From the NCBI GenBank assembly GCA_964247055.1, contig OZ176052.1, positions 1,054,001 to 1,118,000 on the forward strand: a stretch of 64,000 nt of DNA. The letters are read 5' to 3'. This stretch comes from Paragordius varius (Eukaryota > Nematomorpha). The notes beneath the pieces were generated by a model. That model was given only the letters and a program-made list of their open reading frames with translations. It was not told the DNA's origin and made no database searches. A program made the translations under genes and the position numbers. How positions within the stretch are numbered: position 1 is the first letter of the stretch; the number at the start of each line of letters is the position of its first letter. Positions 46,875 to 59,924 of this stretch are shown in pieces.

Positions 46875-49449
46875 ATGCTGCTTATTATGCCACCATACCT
46901 CTTGGCTAAATTATCGCGAAAATCCAATAAGAATAAAAACAACGTTGTTAATATGTATAAAGGATACATATTAACCACCAATGGCTATAATAGAGACCGT
47001 TGGGGTAATTCCTGGAAACCAATGCTTATATTATGTCTTAAAAATTTGGTTCCTAAACTAATACTCCTAAGTCTCTTCATATATTCCGTATTTCTGTTTT
47101 GTGCATCAATATACACAAATGGCTCAGGTACAAGTTAATTTATTAAAACTTACATTTTCGATATAATTAATTTATATTTTGTTTTTTATCAGATTTATCC
47201 AATGCCAAAAAATTTTTAAAGATTTAATCTGTGTGTGAAATCTTAAGTTAAATTTATTCCCGTTTTTGAGTATAATTTTTCCATGAATCCAAAAATTTAT
47301 TTATCCCTTTTAGATTTTTTATGGTTTGCGAGGAGTCCATCCAAACTTCGGGTAAATTTTTGCATTGATATTAAAACTGAAACTTATTTTACGGATTCTT
47401 AGATATTATAGTATTTTTGCATTAAAACCCAAATCAAATACGTTTGTTTATTATATTATTAAAAAACGCATTTTGATGTTCTTAAATCGCTTTTTCAATT
47501 AGTTAGATAACACTGAAAAACAATGAAATCCTACCATCTCAAAGTACAAAAAATTCTAAAGAGGCCCAAACTCTCCCCGAATGGTTCCTGAATGAAGAAG
47601 CTGGTGATTTGTTGGGACAAGAACAAAAACATCGAATCCTTCACATGAATAAACAATGTGGACGATTGGAAACATCTCATTTAGCAACTCTAAGAAATAG
47701 GTTTTTAATCATAAAAATTATTTTTCTCGGCCATTAAAATTATTAAGACAAAGCACAAAAAGTAAAAGACTAACTATCCTTTCTTTAAAGTTTCGAAATA
47801 AAAATTAGATAGGTAAATTGGTAAGCTATTAAATTTTACATTACTCTTTGATATCATATACGTTAACCAAGGTTTGAAAAATATGGCATTTTAATAAATA
47901 TAGTCTGCTTTTTATGTATTTTTTTGTATTTTAATTTTTATTGTATATTTTAGATAATCATTTTTTACTTTATGACTGCTTAGATTGTTGTTGGGAACGC
48001 CCGAAAAATCAGCGCTTTTAAATGGCCTTGATTTCAGGAAAACTCCCATTCATTATTCTTTGGATGCTTTGGAGCCGAGGGATTTTAAACATTTCATATA
48101 CGATGATAAACATAAACTAGTGTACTGTTACGTACCTAAAGTAGCTTGTACTAATTGGAAACGCGTCCTTATAGTTATGTCAGGCAAAGGTGGTCCCACA
48201 CCCTTAGATATTTTGCCCGAAAAAACGCATAATAGATCAAACTTTCAATTTCTCAGTGCGCTGGGGAACATGACTGAAATTCGATGGAGACTTTCACGAT
48301 ACTTAACGTTCGTAGTGGTGAGAGATCCTATGGAAAGACTCCTCTCCGCCTTCCGTGATAAATTTGAAATGCCTTGGAGCGGTTACTTTCAAAAAGTCTT
48401 TGGGACAAAAATCATACGAAAATATCGGCAAAATGCTACCCTTAGATCACTAGAAAAGTATTTTTGGTTTTTTATTTCTTGGTTTACTGTTTAAATTTAT
48501 TTTATTACCTTTCTATGCAGTAAAAATTGAGATTATACAGACAACTTCAAAACAGAGACATTTTTTAAAAAAACCGTTGTACTTGTTACTTATCCTTTTC
48601 AAATATAAGTCATTATTTTATAATTGCATTGCAAAGTGTGAAATCTGTATTGGTATCACAAATCAACTATGTCTTTTACAATTGTAATTAAATAATTTAT
48701 ACGGAAATTAGAATTCAAAAAAATATGGTTGTCTTTTAAAAAATTTTTATCTTTATATTTTAACGTTTCGTTTGTATAATTTTAATTTTTACTGTGAATA
48801 AAGTATTAAATACTTTCTTATTCACACTCCCCAATCAACGGTGCAAAATAACTTTTAGCGATGTTCAAAAATTTCTTGTTTTTGCCCGCATTCATTAGTT
48901 TTTTAACAAACATAGTCAACGTTATAAGGCTTACCATTACTAAAAATGGAAATTAAAATTGTTTACAATAGTGTAAGTGTAACTGTGAACAAAATATAAA
49001 GTTTTTTTTCCATCAACTATAGGGGTCATGACGTAACTTTCCAAGAGTTTATCCGTTACCTGACGGATCAATACGAGCTTCCTGGGGTCGGGACACTCGG
49101 GTTGAATGAACATTGGCAACCGGCTTATGCTATGTGTCACCCGTGTGCCATAAACTACGATGTTTTAGGTCATTATGCAACGCTTGAACGCGATGCAAAT
49201 TACATACTCAGTCTTGTAGGCGTTTACCCTCAAATAGCCTTTCCTCCTATGCCTGGCCACCATGCGGGAAACAGAAAAACGATTCATATGATCAATCGAT
49301 ATGTCAGGCGACTGACCCCAGAACAAATTGGAAAATTAGAGCGCATATACGCTCAAGATGAATTGATCTTCAATTATACGTTCCGTCGACCAAGGACACA
49401 TAACCTTAATATTCCGTTGGTGTCGGCTTCTGAAATCATTCGAAAATAG
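46875..49449 (+). CDS. Carbohydrate sulfotransferase, CHST11/HNK-1ST family, 5 exons
   Basis: Exons fit at 46875-47127, 47314-47351, 47507-47700, 47984-48457 and 49023-49449, in phase, for about 460 aa. The N-terminus is a cytosolic basic stretch and one membrane helix (LVPKLILLSLFIYSVFLFCA), as in Golgi type II enzymes, followed by a stem. The 5'-phosphosulfate-binding loop (VPKVACTNWKR) and the 3'-phosphate-binding segment (VVVRDPMERLLSAFRDKF) are intact, and exon 5 carries the family's C-terminal signature (HWQPAYAMCHPCAINYD). Members transfer sulfate from PAPS to N-acetylgalactosamine (chondroitin/dermatan) or glucuronic acid. The exact acceptor cannot be told from sequence. The start at 46875 is the first ATG; 46890 is an alternative. 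AATAAA lies near 49562. Confidence 0.9.
48518..48794. mobile_element. Palindromic TA-family MITE, sulfotransferase intron 4
   Basis: A 277-bp copy starts CAGTAAAAATTGAGATTATA and ends TTTGTATAATTTTAATTTTT then ACTG. The flanking TA has changed to TG on both sides. Arms are more diverged than in the copy at 22492. Confidence 0.8.
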
Positions 49450-49788
49450 TTTTGAAATGAAGGAAGTTTTTATGGCAATCTAAAGAATTATCTGTGGTAA
49501 AATATTGAACGTCTATACAATACACTAACACTACCTTACGTTATATAATTGTTATGTTAGTAAATAAATTATTGTTATACATAATCAGTAATTACTTTTG
49601 TCATTTTAGGTGATTGAACTATCAATAATTTGCAAATATTATCTGTTTTTAAAAAATTTCTTATAAACAATCGTCTGCCAATTTGCCACAGTTAAAGTAT
49701 TACGTACAATAGTTTCATTTATTTACAGAATATGGTAATCATTATATAATTTTTATTTGGAATTGAGCGATACATATGTGAAATGACA
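49450..49788. other. Tail-to-tail gap between sulfotransferase and BUD13
   Basis: It holds both 3' ends, with AATAAA near 49562 for the plus-strand gene. No other feature was seen. Confidence 0.5.
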
Positions 49789-50565
49789 TCACATATCTTC
49801 CGTGCTCCATTTATAAGCCAATTCTTTGAGTGCTGTTTGTTTTGCCTGCCGTTCAAAGTATCGTTTTTCATAACCATTAGATCGGTCGACTCCGTCCCAG
49901 CGATAACCAGGCGGAATACCAAATCTGTTTGGTGCGTAGTGACCTTTGTATTTGGGCGTTTCGGGTTTCGAAGGGTCTCGTTTGGCTTTAGAGAAAAATT
50001 TGAACATGGGATCATCTTTGTGTAATTGTGATTTGAGATAAGAATCGACAGAGGCATCACCTGCTTGACGAGTTAATGGCCCCTCCATAGATTCCTTGGC
50101 CATTTTAAGCCTGTCAGCCTTTTCGGCATCTTGTTTAAGACCACGTTTCCAAACTTCATGCATAGTTTTTGTAGGCGATTTATCCCTAATTTTATTATTT
50201 TGAGAGGTGTGACTTGGACTCAATTTACTTTGGGGTGATTTTGGTTCTTCTTTCACTTTTATGATTGAGGGTATATTTACAATTTTGGGCTTTTTAAAAG
50301 TTTTTAAATTATCACGTGGAATATCTAAATCACTACCATCACTATCTCCGTGGTCGGAAGAAGCATTTTCAATAGATTTCCAAAACATTGAGCTTGAGTC
50401 ACCTTTTGAAAGCAGTCTAACATCTTCTATAATTGGTTTATTTTCTTCCAAATTAGAATATACATCAATATCCAGGTCTCCATGCGATTCAATTGGAATA
50501 TCATCGTCAATCAAAAAGTGTGATTTTTTACCAGGCTTCGTGCGATGTTTAACTTTTACACTCAT
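49789..50565 (-). CDS. BUD13: BUD13 homologue, RES-complex splicing factor, single exon
   Basis: A 258-aa frame starts at 50565, directly preceded by an in-frame TAA, so the start is fixed. The C-terminus is diagnostic of BUD13: DDPMFKFFSK, PNRFGIPPGYRWDGVDRSNG, then ELAYKWSTEDM. BUD13 joins SNIP1/Pml1 and RBMX2/Snu17 in the RES complex of the activated spliceosome, which helps retain pre-mRNA and splice weak or short introns. The protein is close to yeast Bud13 in length (266) and much shorter than human (619). The usual N-terminal SKA.YLK.YL segment is absent; the N-terminus is instead basic (MSVKVKHRTKPGKK) and the middle is acidic, Ser-rich and probably disordered. Confidence 0.93.
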   Translation of the reverse strand: MSVKVKHRTKPGKKSHFLIDDDIPIESHGDLDIDVYSNLEENKPIIEDVRLLSKGDSSSMFWKSIENASSDHGDSDGSDLDIPRDNLKTFKKPKIVNIPSIIKVKEEPKSPQSKLSPSHTSQNNKIRDKSPTKTMHEVWKRGLKQDAEKADRLKMAKESMEGPLTRQAGDASVDSYLKSQLHKDDPMFKFFSKAKRDPSKPETPKYKGHYAPNRFGIPPGYRWDGVDRSNGYEKRYFERQAKQTALKELAYKWSTEDM

Positions 50566-51689
50566 TTATTCGTGTGCGATAAAAATAAATAAATATGGTA
50601 AAAACAATAAAACACTAGTTGTTATCAGTTTCTATATAAATAGATATAAATTTGGAAATATAATATATGTTTCCCAAATATAGTATCGATATGTCTTTGC
50701 AGTTTATTTGATTATATTTTTATCATCTTTATTTTCTCCTTTAGTAATATTAACATTTATTCCTTATTATCACTAAATATTTATCAAACAATTTATTATT
50801 TTATGAGTCAAATTGTTTATAAATATGAGTGCAAAAAATACAAAAAACTAACTAATTATTTTGAAGTTATCTATCCATAAATATTTCGGAAACTGAAGGC
50901 CAAATTTTATTAGCTAAAAAATTTTATGAATTAGATCAATCAATGTTTCACCAATTTTAGCGGTATCTGCACCTATTTAAACTAAATAACCTTTTAAAAT
51001 ACCGATAATTAATGTCATTCATCTATCTTTTAGTGTAATTTTTGATTCAAACCAGCTATATTTAAAATTCTGTTTTTTAGGAGTGCACTGCACACCGGGA
51101 CGTATAAAAAAAATATCCTGATAATTTTGATTATAAATGCAACCGGATTATTACACTTTTTGTTTCCTACAAGTGATATGACACAATTATGATTCTGTAT
51201 ATTCGATAATATATCGGAAATATTATGGTAGTCTAAACCATATAATGGCAAAGTTTACATTTTATTGAAAAAAATTCCTTCTTATGAAAGCCAAAGGCTT
51301 TATTTCAAAAATATTTTTAAAAAATATCAGGCAAACAATATTTTATAAAACTTTTAATTTTAGATGTGTACATCGAAAGTTTCAATTTTTTAAAACCGTC
51401 AGTGGGAAAGTTTTCGGGATATATATTTGAATAAACTAAAAAAAATATTTTTAATGAATATTCTTTTTATAATTAAAGTAATTGTAATAAGAAGTTTTGG
51501 CAAAGTAGTTTTATGGTATTTTTAAGCAGGGTAAAAAAGGTATAAGAAACCTTACAATATTATATTAGAATTATTTATATATATTTTGCTGATGCTGATC
51601 ATTTATATCAAATTAGATTTCAAAAAAAGTTAGTTTGCTTAGTGAATTTAAGGGAAAAAACATACACTACGTCCAAAATCGGGGGGTAT
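50566..51689. other. Intergenic, repeat-derived
   Basis: No gene was seen. A segment near 51340-51420 (TTTTAGATGTG...CGAAAGTTTCAATTTTTTA) resembles the arms of the foldback elements at 41.7 and 51.7 kb, so part of this stretch is an older copy. Confidence 0.4.
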
Positions 51690-53000
51690 AAAAAAGTAAT
51701 CTGAAATTTATCTGATAGGAAAGTGTATCAAGATTATCATAATCTTTTTGGTTTGAGCCCTTACGAGTGATATCAGAAGACTATATTTTTACACTTTTGT
51801 GGTAAGGGCTCCATATCCGAAAATGACAAAATCGTACATTAAAATTTTTGGTGAAAAATAAAGGCCTCATTCCAAAAAATATCTCTAAAATATATCTATC
51901 CCTTTTTAACACTAAAACAATATAATAAAAAAAGTTTTATTTTTGGTGTAAGCTCCGAAAGTCCTAAATTTTTCTTCTAAAAAGGGTCATAAAAATAAAC
52001 GCAAAATTGCCGGGATTACGCGATAAAAATTATAACTATATGTAACATAAATTTTTTTAAAAATGCATACTTTGTACTAAGAATTGTTTTCAGTAAAATT
52101 GCATTGAAGCGTACTTCATACTATTTTAAGGCATGATAAAAACGGTATAAAATCGCTTTTGGATATAATAAAATGACTTTTATATAATTTGATGATGCTA
52201 AACATTTCTATCACTTTAGAAATTTAATTTTAAAATGTGGTCACTCTAAAATGCTGAATTTTCGTAAAAAAATTAATTTTAGCAAAATTTTGATGAACCG
52301 TATTTTATGGTATTTTAGACCATGGTAAAAATGGTAAGAAACCCTTTGAATTATTGCAGAATTTTTTTAAATAACGATGAAGCTCAACATTTTATTCACC
52401 CCAAAATTTCGATTCATACTAGTCATCCAATTTTATATAAATATAAAATGTGTTTTTCACACAAATACTTAAATTCTATACGAACAACTGTTTTCATCAA
52501 AATTTCGAAATGTGATAGAAATGTTTAGTTGTCATATAATTATATTGAAAAAGTGTGTTTATTATATTTTAAAATGTTTTCCATCGTTTCTACCATGATC
52601 CAAATACCATAAAATACTGTTCATCAAAATCTTTATCAAAATATGTAACAAAGTCTATTGTTTTGAAAAAAAAAATTTTTTGATTTCATAATCTACGACA
52701 TATTAAAAACTCTTATCGCGAAATGTCGGCTTTTTACGTTTAACTCTAAAAAATTATCGCATTTCGGAGGGGGTCAAATAATTAAAACTTTGGGAGCACT
52801 CATCTAAAAATTTAAATTTGATATTAAAATTGTTTTGCTTTTTAAATATAGTATATGAATTTTTTATATTTTTTAAAATGGAGCATTATACTTTCCAAAA
52901 AAAATTTTTGGCATAATGGGAGCAAATTTTGTAATTTTTCGATATAAATCACCAAAGTCTAAATATTTCAATTATATCACTGGTAAAGCTCAAAAAAGCA
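51690..53000. mobile_element. Foldback element with long degenerate inverted arms, copy 2
   Basis: It shares CTCCGAAAGTCCTAAATTTT (about 51953) with the arms of the element at 41650-42720, and the opposite arm reads AATTAAAACTTTGGGAGCAC near 52785. Its interior has two or three inverted runs around TTTTAGACCATGGTAAAAAT (52312), with a complementary TTTCTACCATGATCCAAAT-like run near 52590. Borders are approximate. Confidence 0.65.
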
Positions 53001-54104
53001 CTATAAAAATCTTCCACTTAGCTCTCACAATATTTATTTCTAATTAGAATATTTTTAGTGTCCGCTTTAGATATTTTTATGGTGAGTTCGAGGGTGAATT
53101 TAAAATGCTCAATGGTACAACGATATATTTAGAACAGTGATGCTCACCCAAAAAATTTCAAGGGCCATGCACCATAAAACTGGAAACTTCATAGCTGTTT
53201 AGCACATTTGCAGAGTTTTATACTCAAAATCAGTATAAAAAAAATTAATATAATTTAGGGCCATAAAAATACATTTTTAAGACCGCGATTTAATGTCTTC
53301 CATGGTGGATTGGAGGTATAGAATAGATGGTATATATGCTTCTCTATGACATTAAAATAAAATATTTTTAAAAAGCCTACTTTCATTTAATATTTAATTT
53401 TTGGAAAAATTTTGAAGCTCATTTTATAGTTTTTCCTAGCATGTCGGATACAGTATAAAAACACTAAAAGATATTATGCTGATTTACTACATAATTTCAA
53501 ATTTTTTTAATAATTTTTAGTTGAAAAAGATAGAAATCCTAATACTATCCTAAGTGAGGGCAATAATATATGGTCACTTTATTTTCGCACAGGGGCTCCG
53601 CAATCATTTCTAAAAAATCACTAATTACAAATAAGAATTACAAATTACTAATTTTGCGCTCATGTTCGGGAAACGCAAATTAAATGTAAAATGCTTTTTA
53701 TTATATATAAATGTGATGAGGGTGTCAAGGCCACTTTTATATTAGCTTTAAGTTTATCCCCCTTGAAAAAGTAGATTATTTGAAAAAAAAAAGTATATTA
53801 AGCCGCTCCTTCCTAAAATCAAGTACGAAAACCAAGAGCCCCCTAAAATTGAAGCAAAATCTCGAAAAATTTATAGGACAATATGGTTCAAAAATGGTTT
53901 TAGTTATCCCGTATGAAAAATTTTTTTGAAGCCTTTTTTGGAAATACTAGAAGTTGATATGGATTTAAAATTATTTTAGGCATTCCTAAAAAATGAAAAA
54001 CTTTTAAGGGAGACCCCTGTGTTTAATATTTTTAAAAAATAACATGGCTTTGATAAACTTTTGTAAAACCTAGACCTTATAAATTTATCAATAGTTATAA
54101 GGTA
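53001..54104. other. Intergenic, repeat-derived
   Basis: It contains a fragment related to the minisatellite MITE (GAGGGTGAATTTAAAATGCT near 53090) and one related to the foldback at 10385-10690 (near 53440-53490). No gene was seen. Confidence 0.45.
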
Positions 54105-54720
54105 CTAGCGTAAATCTCGTGCTACAACGCAGCCCGAGGAAGTCCTCCGGACTTCTGGGGGGGGGGGGGGGGGGGGAAGGAGGAGGGGGGCTATTTGAAA
54201 AAGGACAATAAAATGATCCACATATGTGGATTATTTCGAAACATTATTAAATAGTATGATCTCATAGGAATTTTAAAACGGTGTATTTATACTAATATAT
54301 TGTTTACTTGGGGGAAAAATAGATTCAAAAAATTATTTTTGTGGATTTTGTTTTTTTTAAAAAAATGACATTTTACGGGGGGAGCGGGAAAAAAGAGGGC
54401 CAAAATTGAAAAAGCGAGACGACTATGTTCGGCGCAATCGAAAATAAGTAAACAAAAATCATATTTGAAATTGTATCATCCAACACGTTCTCCGGAAAAT
54501 TGTTTCAAAGACACGATTTTTGTGGACTTCTGTTTTCAAAAAAAACCATTTTTTACACGGGATGAGCCCGAACTGGGGGCCTAATTCAAAAAAAGGGCGA
54601 AGATATTGTCGGGGCGCTAATTAATGATTATTTTTTTCGATATTTGGATTTGAATGGGTTTACCGGTTTTCCGAAAACAGATCACAAAGCCAGCATTTTC
54701 AATTTTTATAAATATATAGA
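54105..54720 (-). mobile_element. Non-autonomous Helitron, copy C (internally deleted)
   Basis: The termini match copies A and B (minus strand starts TCTATATATTTATAAAAATT and ends with CTAG), again between A and T. It is only 616 bp: the roughly 300-bp internal repeats are missing. A G run of about 20 at 54157-54176 sits next to the subterminal hairpin, where copy A has only six G. Confidence 0.88.
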
Positions 54721-55492
54721 TTATCCGTATTAAATAATTCTTCGTGGGCAATTATTAATTAGCCTGGGTAGGCTTTTGCCCGTAAATGCATTAAAATAGC
54801 GGCATTTAAGCAATTTTCAAAAACCTATGAAACGGTATGGATACAAAGATGGCTTTAAGTGTTGTACAAAGATAAAATTTTTAGTGCGCTTTTTAATTAA
54901 CGGTTAAAAGAGTTCTACCTCCTAAAAATTTACGCCACCATATATTAACAGCATGGATTTAATGCACGGGAACTCCAAAATGATTTTGATATTCCGTAAA
55001 TATAATTTTAGCCAAGGGCCCTTTTGAAATTAACAGCTGGTCACAGTTCTATCCTCTAAAAACTGTGCCGACATAAACGTAGCTTTATGTAATTTATCAG
55101 TAAACTTATGAAGCCATGTGGATCAAAATGATTTTAGCTATTTTTCGTTTGAATATTAGAAATTTCAGTCCATTACTTTATTTAATTATCCAGTGGGTAG
55201 TACCCTTTTGAATATGCGGCACATTAAAGCAATTTTTCGGTTAACTCAAGAGACTATACGTTTTAAGTTAGAGTTGCGGACTAATATATCTTTGGTAGCA
55301 TTAAATTTTCATACTTCCTACAATTTATATGTAATACACTCTCTTTTAAAAAAAAACTTTAACTTTAACCCAAATTTTAGTTTTGGAATGTCCAATTTAT
55401 ATTATGAATTTAGTACAGAAAAATTATTTAAATGCGTAATCGCTGCCTTAATTATTTGAAAGAGGAGCCTTAAATGCGAAAAACAAGTTTTA
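54721..55492. other. Intergenic with Helitron-interior-like sequence
   Basis: Sequence from about 54770 to 55190 resembles the internal repeats of Helitron A (GGTAGGCTTTTGCCC, TTTACGCCACCATAT). The frame at 55193-55459 follows directly and looks incidental. No gene was seen. Confidence 0.4.
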
Positions 55493-55663
55493 CAGTAGCG
55501 TATGGCATAAAACAATATTAGTCCATAAAAGAATAAAAAAATGTTTTTTTAAAAAACAAGGGGATATTATGGATATGTATACATACAACTAGGCTTGTTT
55601 TTTTAAAAAAACATTTTTTTTATTCTTTTATGGAATAATAATGTTTTATGCCACACGCTACTG
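55493..55663. mobile_element. Short palindromic TA-flanked MITE (171 bp)
   Basis: It starts CAGTAGCGTATGGCATAAAA and ends TTTTATGCCACACGCTACTG, flanked by TA, matching the copy at 36536-36662 but with a longer loop that repeats TTTTTTTAAAAAA runs. Confidence 0.9.
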
Positions 55664-57075
55664 TATATGAAGTTTCCCTAAATAATTTTATACCATATCA
55701 TGAACCTTTATACTATATAAATTGAAAAGACGTGATGCTTGTTCAGTAAAAGATACTTCCTTCACTTATTTTTTGGATTACGGTTGGAAAATCATTGATA
55801 GATTGACTGTAATATTTATGATATTTAAATGAAACAGAAATGCCTACACATTAAAAGAAAATATTTTCAAGAGTAAATTCGAACTCTGTTTCATAAATAA
55901 TTAAGACACAAGACTCTCAAATGCGACATATAATTGGTAGATATCCATAAAGTAAATTTTTCTATTTATATGCAGTAAGAAAAGATATCTGCCACACTTC
56001 AATAGCCCTCTAATGTTATCGTAAAAATTTATTTGAAAAAATGTGGAGAATTAATATATAATATCTACATTTAGAAGATTTGCTAATTAGAAATTTTTAT
56101 AACCGTAAAAAAATAATTACTGCCGTTATATAATAACTAATAAATGGACATTTGGCTATATATATCAATTTTATCGATATATTTTAAAATAAATTTAATT
56201 TTTTCAAAATTCGTTAAAGATCATTCGATAAGATAAAATATTTTAGGGCACGTGCCGACCTTAAACCAGAGATTTTCTATTTTTTGTTGTATTTTTTTAA
56301 AACTTTTTTTTTGAAAGGTTAATAATTTTATTATAATTTACTGAAAAATTTTAACCAGCAATTTTTTTACAGGAAACCTTAGTTAAATTAATATAATCAA
56401 TTATTTAAATAAAATATATTAAGAGGTACGTTTTTAATTCATTACTGAATTGCATAAACTCTCATTTTATTTGCAGAGATATATTAATAGACATCTGTCA
56501 ACTATTAAAATTAGTGATTAAAGCATATATATATGTATGCATATATATCTAATGTTTTTGCAAAGGTATTTTATTACATATATATTTATGTATGTAATTT
56601 TTAAATATTTTTTTTAATATTTTGGTGTCATCTTTTTTTTTATTTTATCATTAAAACAAAAAAAGTATATATAGATAAAATAGCCGTTAAAGATTATTAT
56701 TATTATTGTACATTAAAAAAATATAAAAAAATAGTAAAAAAATATTCTGATAAAAAATTAATGGAATATTAAATATCATAACATTAAAGGAAACGTTGAC
56801 ACCTGTTCTCATCATAAATATATTAATAATTTTTATATGTGATCACTAAATTTTTTTTGGTGTAAAAATGCTTTTTCTCCAAACTTTTGAATAAAATACA
56901 AAAATTTTTTTATCACAAATGACTTTTAAAATTAAATCCTTTGATAATAAAGTTTATGCAAAAATATATTCTTCTGAAATTTCTGATTTTTTATTATTTT
57001 AAGTCTTAAAAATTGCATGATTCAAGTCTAACCCTCATCAATTTTTTTAAATAAGTAACATATAATTTTTTCGCA
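55664..57075. other. Intergenic, upstream of the XK-related gene
   Basis: Very AT-rich sequence with an imperfect palindrome ATATATATATGTATGCATAT near 56524. No gene was recognised; the XK-related promoter should be at the right end. Confidence 0.4.
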
Positions 57076-59882
57076 ATGTTACTAAATTTAATATTCTGTT
57101 TTTGTACTCTTTGGATATATCTTATTCATAATGCTGCCGGTAATTTTTTATATTTTATTTTTTTATAAATTTTAATAATTAATAAAAAATATTTTATTTT
57201 TTTTATAAAATTTTTATAAATTTTCATAATTATTAAATATACTTTATTTTTTAGATTTGGCATTGCTAGTGCAATATGGCTCAAACAAGCAATCCATTCA
57301 TTATGCAATCTATAATTTAATATTAATCCTTCTTAATTCTATTATCATCCAGGTAAAGATTATTTTTAATATAAATATATATATATATATACATAAAAAT
57401 TATTTTTCAAATAAATATTTGATTATAAAATTAAACTAAAAATCAATTTTTTAGCTGTTCAGTCTTCATTGGTTCCGCAATGATGGGAGGTATGAAAGAA
57501 AAAAGCGGTTCTTAACTTTAATTCATGGCTTTCAGATTGGATTCATTTTTAGGTATTTGAGATCAATTTTAAAATATTGTAAATGTCAAATGGTCTTTTA
57601 GTCAAAACTTATTTGATAATATTATTATTGGGAAAATTTTATTAGTTTTGGCACAAGAAAAGCTTAGAAAAAATTTAAACTAAAAACTCCTGTCTGTAGA
57701 ATATCATTTACATAACAATTTAACCACCATTTTTATCTTGCTCTGACTTACATATAGACATACTATTTTTCTTTGGATTGTCCTTAGATTAATCAAATTG
57801 AATGTATTATGCCTCCGTATATGTCAACAAAAGCTAATTTTAAACTCCGACAAATTTAAATCAAAACTCAAGAGCATATTCCGTTGGAAAGATAAAATTT
57901 GGAAAAAAAGTAGTATTGATAATAATAATAAGAACAAAAACTTAAACACACTGCAAAAAACGAATACTTATATTTCATCCTTCAACTCATCCAGTTTTGA
58001 TAATGAAAAAGTATATAACGACTGGGAAAAATTAGCGTATCTTGAAGCCCAATTCGAACTTGCCAAGGATGATTTAATACTTTTGCTAAATTTTGGCGCA
58101 TTTATACGCGTAATTCCCACATCAATCATTCAATTATATGCAATTGTTTTAAATATCCACAATTTCACATGGAATAGTAAAAGGCCACCATTTATCTTTA
58201 TTGCCAGGAATGGGAGCGATGGCATATACCGTTACGCAAGTAGGAATTACATATATATTTATTTGATTTATGAGGAAAAGCAATCTCTGTTTTTTCAACT
58301 CGGATTTTTACCGAAATGGTTTTTAGCGGTTCCAGATGTGTATTCAAAAAAATTGTTCGTTTTAGGTTCCATTTTTTTGTCATATGGTGCTGTAATTTTA
58401 ATTTTATAACGGAAAATCCCAAACCCTATACATACTACAAAAGTTTATTGATTAATATTAAATTTCTGTAAAAATAAATAATTATACTTTATGATTAGAA
58501 AGATAAAAAAGTATCAAAAAATACGGTTCATATTTTATTTGAATTAATAATATAATTAAAATATTTTTTAATCTTTTTTTGAAACCGTAGAAACCGAGCT
58601 TTATTTCATTTTCAAATATTTTTTGGGTTTCACAATGATTTAATTTAACACATATATTGCCTTTAACAATTTCGATTCCAATCCATGCTTTGGAATAAGC
58701 TTTAAATAAAAAATATATATATCGTCTTTAACATTTTTTATTCAACAATCTGATAGTTATCTCCCTTGCTTGCGGATTGGTTTATCTTACCTGGGCCCTT
58801 AGTAATTACATTTGCAATTCATATCACAAAGATAATTACAATGGCGGCAATCAAAATGAGTTATTATTTGCATGCAATAAAAACATATTGGGCACAAAAA
58901 ACGGGCAAAATGTTATGCCAAAACGTATGACTACATTTAATTCGTTAACTTCAAATTCTGTTACAAATTCATCGACCTATTCAAACACCACTGATAAAAA
59001 TTTATCATCTACTGGGTTATCCTCTTATACTTTTACACCTTCTGGACTTTTTACTACTACAACTACGTCGGAAACACATGAGAGTTCTTTGCTGGGCGAA
59101 TCTATGTTGCAAAAAATACCCTTACATACCACACATAAAGATAATAAACTCAAAAAGTCAAATAGGATTCATATTTTATCATTCACATTACAATTGATTT
59201 GGAGAATGTCCATAATACTAAGTCGTATATTAGCACTTACCTTATTCACTACTATCTTTGAGGCTTGGATCATAGTTTATATGGGTAAACTTTTTTTTCA
59301 TCCTAAATTGATATAAATTTGCATTTGTCACACCCTATTTTTTTAGAAAAAAATTGATTTTTAAAAAATTAAGTTATTAAATTAATCAAAACAAACTCAT
59401 TACATTACATAAGCTATTTAAAAGCTACACAATAAATGTCAATTTTTTTTGCATTTTATATATTAATTTTGTCTGGGTTGGACATCTCACGTTCGTTATA
59501 GTTTTAATAAAAATTTATTTTACATATTTACCTGGCAACATTATCATGTATCATATAGAAAAGCTTTTATAATAATTAATTTTCCTCATTGTGTTATTCA
59601 ATTTTGTTATTTATGTTATATGCATTAGTTTTATTTTTTGGATATAACGCCATTTTTATCTGGGATTTTATATTAAATATACATGTTTAATTGTTTTCCG
59701 AAAATAGCTTTATTTATCACGTTTAGCGTTCAAATTTGCAAATAATAAGCACTGTAAGATTTAAGTTAGTTAATATAATGCTATAAATATAAATATATAT
59801 TATGATTGGGTCACAGTAGGAATTTCTACTGTACATAAGGCAGTTATTTCGTTAAGACTGTATACTCATTATGAAAATAAAC

Positions 59883-59924
<42 letters not shown>

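Noticed and set aside
55193-55459. 88-codon plus-strand frame
   Set aside because: It follows Helitron-interior-like repeats and shows no acceptor or donor context or recognisable motif.
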